NCBI RefSeq assembly: GCF_051401765.1
Contig: NW_027480464.1
Coordinates: 3,162,001-3,226,000, forward strand
Direction of reading: 5' to 3'
DNA: 64,000 bases
Source: Calliopsis andreniformis
Lineage: Eukaryota > Arthropoda > Insecta > Hymenoptera > Andrenidae
The notes beneath the pieces are model-generated. The model was not told the DNA's origin and did no database searches. It was given only the letters and a program-made list of their open reading frames with translations. Made by a program: the position numbers and the translations under genes. Within the stretch, counting starts at the first letter, position 1. Every line of letters begins with the position of its first letter. Below, piece after piece: positions 25,752 through 40,107 of the stretch.

Positions 25752-28700
25752 ATGAATTCTCATCACTCAACCCTCAACACTCAGTCCCCAATCCTCAATC
25801 TTCAATCCTCAATCCTCAATCCTCAATCTTCAATCCTCAATACTCAATCTTCAATCCTCAATCCTCAATCCTCAACCCTCAATCCTCATTCTTCAATCCT
25901 CAATACCCAATCCTCAATCTTCAATCCTCAATCCTCAATCCACAATTCTCAATCTTCAATCCTCAATCCTCAATCCTCATTCTTCAATCCTCAATACCCA
26001 ATCCTCAATCCTCAATCTATAATCCTCAATCCTCAATCCTCAATTCTCAATCCTCAATCCTCAATCCCCAATCTTGAATCCTCAGTCCTCAATCTTCAAT
26101 CCACAATACCGAATCCTCAATCTTCAATCCTCAATCCTTAATCCTCAATCCTCATCCCTCAATCCTCAATGTTCAAACCTCAATCCTCAGTCCCAAATCC
26201 TCAATCTTCAATCCTCAACACTCAACCCTCAATCTTCAATCCTCAATACTCAATCTTCAATCCTCAATCCTCAATCCTCAATCCTCAATCCTCAATCCTC
26301 ATTCTTCAATCCTCAATACCCAATCCTCAATCTTCAATTCTCAATACTCAGTCCTCAATTATCAATCCTCAATCCTCAATCCTCGGACCTCAAACACCAA
26401 TACTCAACCCTCAGTACTCGTCCTCAATCCACAACACTCAATCCCCAATCCTCAATCTTCAATCATCAATATTCAATCTTCAATCCTCAATCCTCAATAC
26501 TCAATCCTCAATCCTCAACCCTCAATGTTCAATCCGCAATACCCAATCCTCAATCTTCAATCCTCAATCCTCAATCCTCAATCCTCAATCCTCAATCCTC
26601 AATCCTCAGACCTCAGACCTCAATCCTGAATCCTGAATCCTCAACCTTCAGCCCTCAGTCCTCAACAATCAGTTATCAATCACCAATCCTCAATAGAATA
26701 TCCTCAATTCACAGTTTTCAATACCCAATACTCAACCTGCAATCTTCAAATCTGTATCCACAAACATCAATTCTCATCACTCAACCCTCAACACTCAGTC
26801 CCCAATCCTCAATCTTCAATCCTCAATCCTCAATCCTCAATCTTCCATCCTCAATACTCAATCTTCAATCCCCAGCCCTCAATCCTCAATCCTCAATCAT
26901 CAATCCTCAATCCTCAATCATCAATATACAATCTTCAGTCCTCAATCCTCAATACGCAATTCTCAATCCTCAATCCTCAATATTCAATCCGCGATACCCA
27001 ATCCTCAATGTTCAATCCTCAATCCGCAATCCTCAATCCTCAATCCTCAATCCTCAATCCTCAATCCTCAATCCTCAATCCTCAGTCCCCAAACCTCAAA
27101 CCTCAATCTTCAATGCTCAAAACTCAATCTTCAATCCTCGATCCTCAATACTCAATCCTCAATCCTCAATCCTCAATCGACAGCTTTCAATCCTCAATAC
27201 TCAATCTTCAATCCTCAATCCTCAATCCTCAATCCTCAACACTCAGCCCTCATCTTCAATCCTCAATCCTCAACCCTCAATACTCAATATTCAATACTCG
27301 ATACTCAGTCTTCTATCCTCAATCCTCAGACCTCAAACCTCAATTCTGTATCCTCAGTCCTCAATCCTGAATCTTCGGCCCTCAGTCCTCAACAATCAGT
27401 TGTCAATCCTCAATCCTCAATAGAATATCCTCAATTCACAGTTTTCAATACTCAATACTCAATCTGCAATCTTCAAACCTCTATCCACAAACATCAATTC
27501 TCATCACTCAACCCTCAACACTCAGTCCTCAATGTTCAATCCTCAATCCTCAATCCTCAATCCTCAATCTTCAATCCTCAATCCTCAATCCTCAATTCTC
27601 GATCCTCAATCCTCGATCCTCAGACCTCAATCCTCATTCTTCAATCCTCAATACCAAATCCTCAATCCTCAATCCTCAATCCTCAATTCTCAATCCTCAA
27701 TCCTCAATCCTCAATCCTCAGTCCCCAAACCTCAATCCTCAATCTTCAATCATCAAAACTCAATCTTCAATCCTCTATCCTCAATACTCAATCCTCAATC
27801 CTCAATCCTCAATCGTCAGTCTTCAATCCTCAGTACTCAATCTTCAATCCTCAATCCTCAATCCTCAATCCTCAACCGTCATTCCTCAATCCTCAATACC
27901 CAATCCTCAATCTTCAATCCTCATTCCTCAATCCTCAATTCTCAATCCTCAATCCTCAGACCTCAGTCCTCAAACCTCAATCCTCAATCCTCAGCCCTCA
28001 TCCTCAATCCTCAATCTTCAATCATCAATATTCAATCTTCAATCCTCAATCCTCAATACTCAACCCTCAATGTTCAATCCGCAATACCCAATCCTCAATC
28101 TTCAATCCTCAATCCTCAATCCTCAATCCTCAATCCTCAATCCTCAGACCTCAGACCTCAATCCTGAATCCTGAATCCTCAACCTTCAGCCCTCAGTCCT
28201 CAACAATCAGTTATCATTCCCCAATCCTCAATAGAATATCCTCAATTCACAGTTTTCAATACCCAATACTCAACCTGCAATCTTCAAATCTGTATCCACA
28301 AACATCAATTCTCATCACTCAACCCTCAACACTCAGTCCCCAATCCTCAATCTTGAATCCTCAATCCTCAATCCTCAATCTTCCATCCTCAATACTCAAT
28401 CTTCAATCCCCAGCCCTCAATCCTCAATACTCAATCATCAATACTCAATCCTCAATCATCAATATACAATCTTCAGTCCTCAATCCTCAATACGCAATTC
28501 TCAATCCTCAATCCTCAATCTTCAATGCTCAATACTCAATCCTCAATGTTCAATCCTCAATCCTCAATCCTCAGTCCTCAATACTCAATCTTCAATCCTC
28601 GATCCTCAATCCTCAATCCTCAATCCTCAATCCTCGATCCTCAATACCCAATCCTCAATCTTCAATCCTCATTCCTCAAACCTCAATTCGGAGTCCTCAG

Positions 28701-30068
28701 TCCTGAATCCTCTATCTTCGGCCCTCAGTCCTCAACAGTCAGTTGTCAATCCTCAATCCTCAATAGAATATCCTCAATCCACAGTTTTCAATACTCAATA
28801 CCCAATCAGCAATCTTCAAACCTCTATACACAAACATCAATTCTCATCACTCAACCCTCAACACTCAGTCCTCAATGTTCAAGCCTCAATCCTCAATCCT
28901 CAATCCTCATTCGTCAATCTTCAATCCTCAATACTCAATCTTCGATCCTCAATCCTCAATCCTCGATACTCAATCCTCAATCCTCATTCGTCAATATTCT
29001 ATCCTCAATACTCAATCTTCGATCCTCAATCCTCAATCCTCAATCCTCAATACTCAATCCTCAATCCTCAATCCTCAATTGTCAATCCTCAATCCTCAGT
29101 CCTCAGTCCTCAAACCTCAATCCTCAATCCTCAATCCTCAATCCTCAGTCCTCAATCTTCAATGCTCAATACTCAACCTTTAATCCACAATCCTCAATTC
29201 TCAATCCTCAATCCTCAATCCTCAATCCTCAATCCTCAATCCTCAATCCTCGATCGTCAGTCTTCAATCCTCAATACTCAATCTTCAATCCTCAATCCTC
29301 AATCCTCAATCCTCAATCCTCATTCTTCAATCCTCAATACCCAATCCTCAATCCTCAATCTTTAATCCTCAATCCTCAATCCTCAATTCTCAATCCTCAA
29401 TCCTCAGTCCTCAGTCTTCAAACCTCACTCCTCAACCCTCATCCCTCATCCACAATCCTCAATCCTCAATCTTCAATCCTCAATCCTCAGTCCTCAATAC
29501 TCAATCTCCAATCATCGATCCTCAATCCTCAATCCTCAATCCTCAATCATCAATCCTCAATCCTCAATCCTCAATTTTCAATCCTCATTCTTCAATCCTC
29601 AATACCCAATACTCAATCTTCAATCTTCAACCCTCAATCCTCAATCCCCAATTCTCAATCCTCAATCCACAGTCCTCAGTCCTCAAACCTCAATCCTCAA
29701 CCCTCATCCCTCATCCTCAACCCTCAATCCTCAATATTCAATCCTCAATTCTGAATCCTCAATACTCAATCTTCAACACTCAATCCTCAATTCTCAATCG
29801 TCAATCCTCAATCCTCAATCCTCAATCCTCAATCCTCAATCCTCAATCGTCAGTCTTCAATCCTTAATACTCAATCTCCAATCCTCAATCCTCAATCCCC
29901 AATCCTGAATCTTCAATCCTCAACCCTCAATCCTCAATCCTCAATCCTCAATCATCAATCCTCAATACTCAATCTTCAATCCTCAATCCTCAGCCCTCAT
30001 TCTTCAATCCTCAATACCCAATCCTCAATCTTTAATCCTCAATCCTCAATCCTCAACTCTCAATAGTC
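25752..30068. repeat. Marker-rich module, second copy
   Basis: Matches 13374-17690 at a constant offset of 12378, with cores at 26713, 27440, 28251 and 28783. Single-base differences were noticed, for example CAGTCTTCAAACC near 29411 against CAGTCCTCAAACC near 17033. Confidence 0.88.
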
Positions 30069-31140
30069 AATCTTCAATCCTCAATCCTCAGTCCTCAAAC
30101 CACAATTCTGAATCCTCAATCCTGAATCCTTAATCCTCGGCCCTCAGTCCTCAACAATCAGGTGTCAATCCTCAATCCTCAATAGAATATCCTCAATTCA
30201 CAGTTTTCAATACTCAATACTCAATCTGCAATCTTCAAACCTCTATCCACAAGCGTCAATTCTCATCACTCAACCCTCAACACTCAGTCCTCAATGTTCA
30301 ATCCTCAATCCTCAATCCTCAATCCTCAATCGTCAATCTTCAACCCTCAATACTCAATCTTCAATCCTCAATCCTCAATTCTCAATCCCCAATCCTCATT
30401 CTTCAATCCTCAATACCCAATCCTCAATCTTCAATCCTCATTCCTCAATCCTTAATTCTCAACCCTCAATCCTCAATTTTCAATCCTCATTCTTCAATCC
30501 TCAATACCCAATACTCAATCTTGAATCCTCAATCCTCAATCCTCAATCCTCAATTCTCAATCCTCAATCCTCAGTCCTCAGTCCTCAAACCTCTATCCTC
30601 AACCGTCATTCCTCATCCTCCATCCTCAATCCTCAATCTTCAATCCTCAATCCTCAATCCTCAATACTCAACCCTCAATCCTCAGTCCTGAAACCTCAAT
30701 CCCGAATCCTCAATCCTGAATCCTCAATCTTCAGCCCTCAGCCCTTAACAATCAATTGTCAATCCTCAATCCCCAATAGAATATCCTCAATTCACAGTTT
30801 TCAATACTCAATCCCCATTCTTCAGTCTTCAAACCTCAATCCACAAACATCATTTCCCATCACTCAACCCTCAACACTCAGTCCTCAATCATCAATCCTC
30901 AATCCTCAATCCTCAATCTTCAATCCTCAATACTCAACCTTCAATCCTCAATCCTCAATTCTCAATCCTCAATACTCAATCCTCAACCGTCATTCCTCAA
31001 TCCCCAATTCTCAATCTTCAATACTCAATACTCAATCTTCAATCCTCAATCCTCAACCCTCATTCTTCAATCCTCAATACCCAATCCTCAATCTTTAATC
31101 CTCAATCCTCAATCCTCAACTCTCAATAGTCAATCTTCAA
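30061..31140. repeat. 1-kb module, first copy (cores 30202 and 30796)
   Basis: The module runs from the CTCAATAGTC stretch through a B marker with CACAAGCGTC, then 594 bp to a C marker, then the CATCATTTCCC right flank. It recurs at 40108-41140 (offset 10027) and 43401-44460 (offset 13340), with the same 594-bp core spacing. A 1063-bp tandem period links it to the partial copy beginning at 31124. 1063 is 152 units with one 6-bp unit (CCTCCA after TCCTCAT). Confidence 0.86.
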
Positions 31141-31480
31141 TCCTCAATCCTCAGTCCTCAAACCACAATTCTGAATCCTCAATCCTGAATCCTTAATCCT
31201 CGGCCCTCAGTCCTCAACAATCAGGTGTCAATCCTCAATCCTCAATAGAATATCCTCAATTCACAGTTTTCAATACTCAATACTCAATCTGCAATCTTCA
31301 AACCTCTATCCACAAGCGTCAATTCTCATCACTCAACCCTCAACACTCAGTCCTCAATGTTCAATCCTCAATCCTCAATCCTCAATCCTCAATCGTCAAT
31401 CTTCAACCCTCAATACTCAATCTTCAATCCTCAATCCTCAATTCTCAATCCCCAATCCTCATTCTTCAATCCTCAATACC
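31124..31480. repeat. 1-kb module, truncated tandem copy (core 31265)
   Basis: Repeats 30061-30417 at offset 1063, then switches near 31480 to left-module sequence matching about 740 onward. The switch falls in a CTCATTCTTCAATCC stretch common to both modules, so exact breakpoints cannot be placed. Confidence 0.83.
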
Positions 31481-34400
31481 CAATACTCAATCTTCAATCC
31501 TCAATCCTCAACACTCAATCCTCAATGTTCATTCCGCGATACCCAATCCTCAATGTTCAATCCTCAATCCTCAATCCTCAATCCTCAATCATGAATCTTC
31601 AATCCTCAATACTCAATCCTCAATCCTCAATCCTCAATCTTCAATCCTCAATACTCAATCTTCAATCCTCAATCCTCAATCCTCAATCCTCAATCCTCAT
31701 TCTTCAATCCTCAATACCAAATCCCCAATCCTCATTCTTCAATCCTCAATACCCAATCCTCAATCTTCAATCTTCATTCCTCAATCCTCAATTCTCAATC
31801 CTCAATCCTCAATTTTCAATCCTCATTCTTCAATCCTCAATACCCAATACTCAATCTTGAATCCTCAATCCTCTATCCTCAATCCTCAATTCTCAATCCT
31901 CAATCCTCAGTCCTCAGTCCTCAACCCTCTATCCTCAACCGTCATTCCTCATCCTCCATCCTCAATCCTCAATCTTCAATCCTCAATCCTCAATCCTCAA
32001 TACTCAACCCTCAATCCTCAGTCCTCTACCTCAATCCCGAATCCTCAATCCTGAATCCTCAATCTTCAGCCCTCAGTCCTGAACAATCAATTGTCAATCC
32101 TCAATCCCCAATAGAATATCATCAATTCACAGTTTTCAATACTCAATCCCCATTCTTCAATCTTCAAACCTCAATCCACAAACATCAATTCCCATCACTC
32201 AACCCTCAACACTCAGTCCTCAATCTTCAATACTCAATCCTCAATCCTCAATCTTCAATCCTCAATCCTCAATTCTCAATCCTCAATCCTCAATCCACAG
32301 ACCTCAAACATCAATACTCAGCCCTCAGTCCTCGTCCTCAAACCTCAATCCTCAATCCTCAGCCCTCATCCTCAATCCTCAATCCTCAACCCTCAATCCT
32401 CAATCTTCAATACTCGATACTCAATCCTCAATCCTCAGTGTTCAATCCGCGATACCCAATCCTCAATGTTCAATCCTCAATCCTCAATCCTCAATCCTCA
32501 ATACTCAATTCTCAATCCTCAACCATCAATCCTCAATCCTCAATCCTCAATCCTCAATCCTCAATCCTCAATTCTCAATCGTCAGTCTTCAATCCTCAAT
32601 ACTCAATCTTCAATCCTCAATCCTCAATCCTCAATCCTCAATCTTCAATCCTCAATCCTCAATTCTCAATCCTCAATCCTCAATCCACAGACCTCAAACA
32701 TCAAAACTCAACCCTCAGTCCTCGTCCTCAAACCTCAATCCTCAATCCTCAGCCCTCATCCTCAATCCTCAATCCTCAACCCTCAATCCTCAATCTTCAA
32801 TACTCGATACTCAATCCTCAATCCTCAGTGTTCAATCCGCGATACCCAATCCTCAATGTTCAATCCTCAATCCTCAATCCTCAATCCTCAATACTCAATT
32901 CTCAATCCTCAACCATCAATCCTCAATCCTCAATCCTCAATCCTCAATCCTCAATCCTCAATTCTCAATCGTCAGTCTTCAATCCTCAATACTCAATCTT
33001 CAATCCTCAATCCTCAATCCGCAATCCTCAAACTTCAATCCTCAATCCTCAATCCTCAATCCTCATCCCTCAATCCTCAATGTTCAAACTTCAATCCTCA
33101 GTCCCAAATCCTCGATCTTCAATCCTCAATACTCAACCCTCAATCTTCAATCCTCAATACTCAATCTTCAATCCTCAATCATCAATCCTCAATCCTCAAT
33201 CCTCAATCCTCATTCTTCAATCCTCAATACCGAATCCTCAAACTTCAATCATCAATCCTCAATCCTCAATCCTCAATCCTCATTCTTCAACCCTCAATCC
33301 CCAATCCTCAATCTTCAATCATCAATATTCAATCTTCAATCCTCAATCCTCAATCCTCAATCCTCAACACTCAATGTTCAATCCTCAGACCTGAGACCTC
33401 AATCTTGAATCCTGAATCCTCAATCTTCAGCCCTCAGTCCTCAACAATCAGTTATCAATCCCCAATCCTCAATAGAATATCCTCAATTCACAGTTTTCAA
33501 TACCCAATACTCAACCTGCAATCTTCAAATCTGTATCCACAAACATGAATTCTCATGACTCAACCCTCAACACTCAGTCCCCAATCCTCAATCTTCAATC
33601 CTCAATCCTCAATCCTCAATCTTCAATCCTCAATACTCAATCTTCAATCCTCAGCCCTCAATCCTCAATCCTCAATCATCAATCCTCAATCCTCAATCAT
33701 CAATATACAATCTTCAGTCCTCAATCCTCAATACGCAATTCTCAATCCTCAATCCTCAATATTCAATCCGCGATACCCAACCCTCAATGTTCAATCCTCA
33801 ATCCTCAATCCTCAATCCTCAATCTTCAATCCTCAATACTCAATCTTCAATCCTCAAGCCTCAATCCTCAATCCTCAATCCTCATTCTTCAATCCTCAAT
33901 ACCAAATCCTCAATCTTCAATCCTCAGTCCTCAATCCTCAATTCTCAATCCTCAATCCTCGATCCTCGGACCTCAAACATCAATACTCAACCCTCAGACC
34001 TCGTCCTCAATCCTCAATACTCAATCCTCAATCCTCAATCCTCAGTGTTCAATCCGCGATACCCAATCCTCAATGTTCAATCCTCAATCCTCAATCCTCA
34101 ATCCTCAATCCTCAATCCTCAACCCTCAATCCTCAATCCTCAGTCCCCAAACCTCAATCCTCATGCTTCAATCCTCAATACTCAGTCCTCAACCCTCGAT
34201 CCTCAATACACAATCCTCAATCCTCAATCCTCAATCGTCAGTCTTCAATCCTCAATACTCAATCTTCAATCCTCAATCCTCAACCCTCAATCTTCAATCC
34301 TCAATTCTCATTCTTCAATCCTCAATACCCAATCCTCAATCTTCAATCCTCAATCCTCAACCCTCAATTCTCAATCCTCCATTCTCAGTCCTCAGTCCTC

Positions 34401-35310
34401 AAACCTCAATCCTCAACTCTCAGTCCTCAGTACTCAAACATCAATCCTCAACCCTCATCCCTCATCCTAAATCCTCAATCCTCATTCTTCAATCCTCAAT
34501 CCTCAATCCTCAATACTCAATCTACAATCCTCAATACTCAATTCTCAATCCTCTACCATCAATCCTCAATCCTCAATCCTCAATCCTCAATCCTCAATTC
34601 TCAATCCTCAATCGTCAGTCTTCAATCCTCAATACTCAATCATCAATCGTCAATCCTCAATCCTCAATCCTCAATCCTCAATCCTCATTCTTCAATCCTC
34701 AATACCCAATCCTCAATCTTCAATCCTCAATACTCAGTCCTCAATTCTCAATCCTCAATCCTCAATCCTCGGACCTCAAACACCAATGCTCAACCCTCAG
34801 TACTCGTCCTCAATCCACAACACTCAATCCCCAATCCTCAATCTTCAATCATCAATATTCAATCTTCAATCCTCAATCCTCAATCCTCAATCCTCAATGC
34901 TCAACCCTCAATGTTCAATCCGCAATACCCTATCCTCAGTCTTCAATCCTCAATCCTCAATCCTCAATCCTCAATCCTCAATCCTCAATCCTCGATCCTC
35001 AGACCTCAATCCTCATTCTTCAATCCTCAATACCAAATCCTCAATCTTCAATCCTCAATCCTCAAATCTCAACTCTCGATCCTCAATCCTCGATCCTCAG
35101 ACCTCAAACATTAATACTCAACCCTCACACCTCGTCCTCAATCCACAACCCTCAATCCTCAGTCCTCAATCTTCAATCATCAATATACAATCTTCAGTCC
35201 TCAATCCTCAATACTCAATCCTCAATCCTCAATCCTCAATGTTCAATCCGCGATACCCAATCCTCAATGTTCAATTCTCAATCCTCAATCCTCAATCCTC
35301 AATCCTCAAT
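31480..35310. repeat. Left module, second copy
   Basis: Matches about 740-4250 (offsets 30755, then 30685) and the copy at 45.2-49.0 kb up to about 35310. A 70-bp deletion (10 units) near 33385 removes the TCCGTAATACCC unit and its neighbours present at 2629-2699. Cores are at 32131 and 33492. After 35310 it switches to marker-rich module sequence (core 35441). Confidence 0.86.
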
Positions 35311-35389
35311 CCTCAATCCCCAATCCTCAATCCTCAGACCTCAGACCTCAATCTTGAATCCTGAATCCTCAATCTTCAGCCCTCAGTCC

Positions 35390-36838
35390 TCAACAATCAG
35401 TTATCATTCCCCAATCCTCAATAGAATATCCTCAATTCACAGTTTTCAATACCCAATACTCAACCTGCAATCTTCAAATCTGTATCCACAAACATCAATT
35501 CTCATCACTCAACCCTCAACACTCAGTCCCCAATCCTCAATCTTGAATCCTCAATCCTCAATCCTCAATCTTCCATCCTCAATACTCAATCTTCAATCCC
35601 CAGCCCTCAATCCTCAATACTCAATCATCAATACTCAATCCTCAATCATCAATATACAATCTTCAGTCCTCAATCCTCAATACGCAATTCTCAATCCTCA
35701 ATCCTCAATCTTCAATGCTCAATACTCAATCCTCAATGTTCAATCCTCAATCCTCAATCCTCAGTCCTCAATACTCAATCTTCAATCCTCGATCCTCAAT
35801 CCTCAATCCTCAATCCTCAATCCTCGATCCTCAATACCCAATCCTCAATCTTCAATCCTCATTCCTCAAACCTCAATTCTGAGTCCTCAGTCCTGAATCC
35901 TCTATCTTCGGCCCTCAGTCCTCAACAGTCAGTTGTCAATCCTCAATCCTCAATAGAATATCCTCAATCCACAGTTTTCAATACTCAATACCCAATCAGC
36001 AATCTTCAAACCTCTATACACAAACATCAATTCTCATCACTCAACCCTCAACACTCAGTCCTCAATGTTCAAGCCTCAATCCTCAATCCTCAATCCTCAT
36101 TCGTCAATCTTCAATCCTCAATACTCAATCTTCGATCCTCAATCCTCAATCCTCGATACTCAATCCTCAATCCTCATTCGTCAATATTCTATCCTCAATA
36201 CTCAATCTTCGATCCTCAATCCTCAATCCTCAACCCTCAATACTCAATCCTCAATCCTCAATCCTCAATTGTCAATCCTCAATCCTCAGTCCTCAGTCCT
36301 CAAACCTCAATCCTCAATCCTCAATCCTCAATCCTCAGTCCTCAATCTTCAATGCTCAATACTCAACCTTTAATCCACAATCCTCAATTCTCAATCCTCA
36401 ATCCTCAATCCTCAATCCTCAATCCTCAATCCTCAATCCTCGATCGTCAGTCTTCAATCCTCAATACTCAATCTTCAATCCTCAATCCTCAATCCTCAAT
36501 CCTCAATCCTCATTCTTCAATCCTCAATACCCAATCCTCAATCCTCAATCTTTAATCCTCAATCCTCAATCCTCAATTCTCAATCCTCAATCCTCAGTCC
36601 TCAGTCCTCAAACCTCACTCCTCAACCCTCATCCCTCATCCACAATCCTCAATCCTCAATCTTCAATCCTCAAACCTCAGTCCTCAATACTCAATCTCCA
36701 ATCATCGATCCTCAATCCTCAATCCTCAATCCTCAATCATCAATCCTCAATCCTCAATCCTCAATTTTCAATCCTCATTCTTCAATCCTCAATACCCAAT
36801 ACTCAATCTTCAATCTTCAACCCTCAATCCTCAATCCA
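35390..36838. repeat. Marker-rich module, partial copy (cores 35441 and 35973)
   Basis: Matches 15822-17270 at offset 19568. It ends where CAATCCACAATTC followed by TCTATCCCCAG replaces the corresponding sequence at 17270. Confidence 0.84.
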
Positions 36839-38690
36839 CAATTCTCAATCCTCTATCCCCAGTCCTCAGTCCTCAAACCTCAATCCTCAACCTTCAGCCC
36901 TCATCGTCAATCCTCAATCTTCAATCCTCAATCCTCAATCTTCAATGCTCAATACTCAATCTTCAATCCTCAATCATCAATCCTCAATCCTCAGTCCTCA
37001 ATACTCAATCTTCAATCCTCGATCCTCAATCCTCAATCCTCAATCCTCAATCCTCGATCCTCAATCTTCAATCCTCAGTCCCAAATCCTCAATCTTCAAT
37101 CCTCAATCCTCAGCCCTCAATCTTCAATCCTCATTACTCAATCTTCAATCCTCAATTCTCAATCCTCAATCCTCAATCCTCAATCCTCATTCTTCAATCC
37201 TCAATACCCAATCCTCAATCTTCAACCCTCAATCCTCAATCCACAATTCTCAATCCTCAATCCTCAATCCTCAGACCTCAAACATCAATACACAACCCTC
37301 AGTCCTTGTCCTCAATCCACAACCCTCAATCCTCAATCCTCAATCTTCAATCATCAATATTCAATCTTCAATCCTGAATCCTCAATCCTCAATCCTCAAT
37401 CCTCAACCCTCAATCCTCAATCCTCAATCCTCAATCCTCAATACCAAATCCTCAATCTTCAATCCTCAATCCTCAATCCTCAATTCTCGATCCTCAATCC
37501 TCGATCCTCAGACCTCAATCCTCATTATTCAATCCTCAATACCAAATCCTCAATCTTCAATCCTCAATCCTCAAACCTCAATTCTCGATCCTCAATCCTC
37601 GATCCTCAGACCTCAAACATTAATACTCAACCCTCACTCCTCGTCCTCAATCCACAACCCTCAATCCTCAATCCTCAATCTCCAATCATCAATATACAAT
37701 CTTCAGTCCTCAATCCTCAATACTCAATCCTCAATCCTCAATCCTCAATGTTCAATCCGCGATACCCAATCCTCAATGTTCAATCCTCAATCCTCAATCC
37801 TCAATCCTCAATCTTCAATCCTCAATCCTCAATCCTCAATCCTCAATCCTAATTCCTCAATCCTCAATTGTCAATCCTCAATCCTCAGTCCTCAGTCCTC
37901 ATACCTCAATCCTCAAACCTCAGACCTCATCCTCAATCCTCAATACTCAACCCTCAATCCTCAATCTTCAATCCTCGATACTCAATCTTCAATAGTCAAT
38001 CCTCAGTCCTCAAACCTCAATTCTGAATCCTCAATCCTGAATCCTCAATCTTCGGCCCTCAGTACTCAAAAATCAATTGTCAATACTCAACCCTCAATAG
38101 AATATCCTCAATTAACAGTTTTCAATAATCAATCCCCATTCTTCAATCTTCAAACCCCAATCCACAAACAACAATTCCCATCACTCAACCCTCAACACTC
38201 AGTACTCAATCTTCAATCCTCAATCCTCAATCCTCAATCTTCAATCCTCAATACTCAATCTTCAGTCCTCAATCCTCAATTTTCAATCCTCAATACTCAA
38301 TCCTCAATCGTCAATCCTCAATCCCCAATTCTCAATCTTCAATCCTGAAACCTCAATCCTCAATCCCCAATCCTCAATCTTCAATCCTCAATACTCAATC
38401 GTCAATCCTCAATACTCAATCCTCAATACTCAATCCACAATTTTCAATCCGCGATACCCAATCCTCAATGTTCAATCCTCAATCCTCAATCCTCAATCCT
38501 CAATGCTCAATCATCAATCCTCAATCCTCAATCCTCAGTCCCCAAACCTCAATCCTCAATCTTCAATCCTCAATACCCAATCTTCAATCCTCGATACTCA
38601 ATACTCAATCCTCAATCCTCAATCCTCAATCGTCAGTCTTCAATCCTCAATAGTCAATCTTCAATCCTCAATCCTCAATCCTCAATCCTC
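36838..38690. repeat. Diverged mosaic stretch with one atypical marker (38117)
   Basis: Positions 36838-37500 resemble the 810-bp family, including a TCCTTGTCC unit near 37304, but with more differences than other copies. The marker at 38117 carries TTAACAG and AATAATC variants not seen elsewhere. Positions 38430-38690 carry a TCCGCGATACCC unit and TAGTC. This is the least duplicated part of the central region. Confidence 0.7.
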
Positions 38691-40107
38691 AATCCTCAAT
38701 CCTCATTCTTCAATCCTCAATACCCAATCCTCAATCTTCAATCCTCAATACTCAGTCCTCAATTATCAATCCTCAATCCTCAATCCTCGGACCTCAAACA
38801 CCAATACTCAACCCTCAGTACTCGTCCTCAATCCACAACACTCAATCCCCAATCCTCAATCTTCAATCATCAATATTCAATCTTCAATCCTCAATCCTCA
38901 ATACTCAATCCTCAATCCTCAACCCTCAATGTTCAATCCGCAATACCCAATCCTCAATCTTCAATCCTCAATCCTCAATCCTCAATCCTCAATCCTCAAT
39001 CCTCAATCCTCAGACCTCAGACCTCAATCCTGAATCCTGAATCCTCAACCTTCAGCCCTCAGTCCTCAACAATCAGTTATCAATCACCAATCCTCAATAG
39101 AATATCCTCAATTCACAGTTTTCAATACCCAATACTCAACCTGCAATCTTCAAATCTGTATCCACAAACATCAATTCTCATCACTCAACCCTCAACACTC
39201 AGTCCCCAATCCTCAATCTTCAATCCTCAATCCTCAATCCTCAATCTTCCATCCTCAATACTCAATCTTCAATCCCCAGCCCTCAATCCTCAATCCTCAA
39301 TCATCAATCCTCAATCCTCAATCATCAATATACAATCTTCAGTCCTCAATCCTCAATACGCAATTCTCAATCCTCAGTCCTCAATATTCAATCCGCGATA
39401 CCCAATCCTCAATGTTCAATCCTCAATCCGCAATCCTCAATCCTCAATCCTCAATCCTCAATCCTCAATCCTCAATCCTCAATCCTCAGTCCCCAAACCT
39501 CAATCCTCAATCTTCAATGCTCAAAACTCAATCTTCAATCCTCGATCCTCAATACTCAATCCTCAATCCTCAATCCTCAATCGACAGCTTTCAATCCTCA
39601 ATACTCAATCTTCAATCCTCAATCCTCAATCCTCAATCCTCAACACTCAGCCCTCATCTTCAATCCTCAATCCTCAACCCTCAATACTCAATATTCAATA
39701 CTCGATACTCAGTCTTCTATCCTCAATCCTCAGACCTCAAACCTCAATTCTGTATCCTCAGTCCTCAATCCTGAATCTTCGGCCCTCAGTCCTCAACAAT
39801 CAGTTGTCAATCCTCAATCCTCAATAGAATATCCTCAATTCACAGTTTTCAATACTCAATACTCAATCTGCATTCTTCAAACCTCTATCCACAAACATCA
39901 ATTCTCATCACTCAACCCTCAACACTCAGTCCTCAATGTTCAATCCTCAATCCTCAATCCTCAATCCTCAATCTTCAATCCTCAATCCTCAATCCTCAAT
40001 TCTCGATCCTCAATCCTCGATCCTCAGACCTCAATCCTCATTCTTCAATCCTCAATACCAAATCCTCAATCCTCAATCCTCAATCCTCAATTCTCAATCC
40101 TCAATCC
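38690..40107. repeat. Marker-rich module, partial copy (cores 39117 and 39844)
   Basis: Matches 13908-15325 at offset 24782, including the ATCGACAGCTTTC unit near 39581 (14799 in the first copy). It breaks at about 40107, where the 1-kb module begins. Confidence 0.85.

Larger units (their letters stand above)
17701..30072. repeat. 12-kb higher-order repeat, copy 2
   Basis: Head-to-tail with copy 1. Offsets from copy 1 are 11861 up to about 19.8 kb, 11903 after a 42-bp gain near 19815-19895, and 12378 after a further 475 bp near 24972-25446. The copy ends at the CTCAATAGTCAATC stretch (30061, equal to 17683 in copy 1). There copy 1 runs into copy 2, while copy 2 runs into the 1-kb module. The sharp change of partner after this shared stretch marks both junctions. 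Confidence 0.9.
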
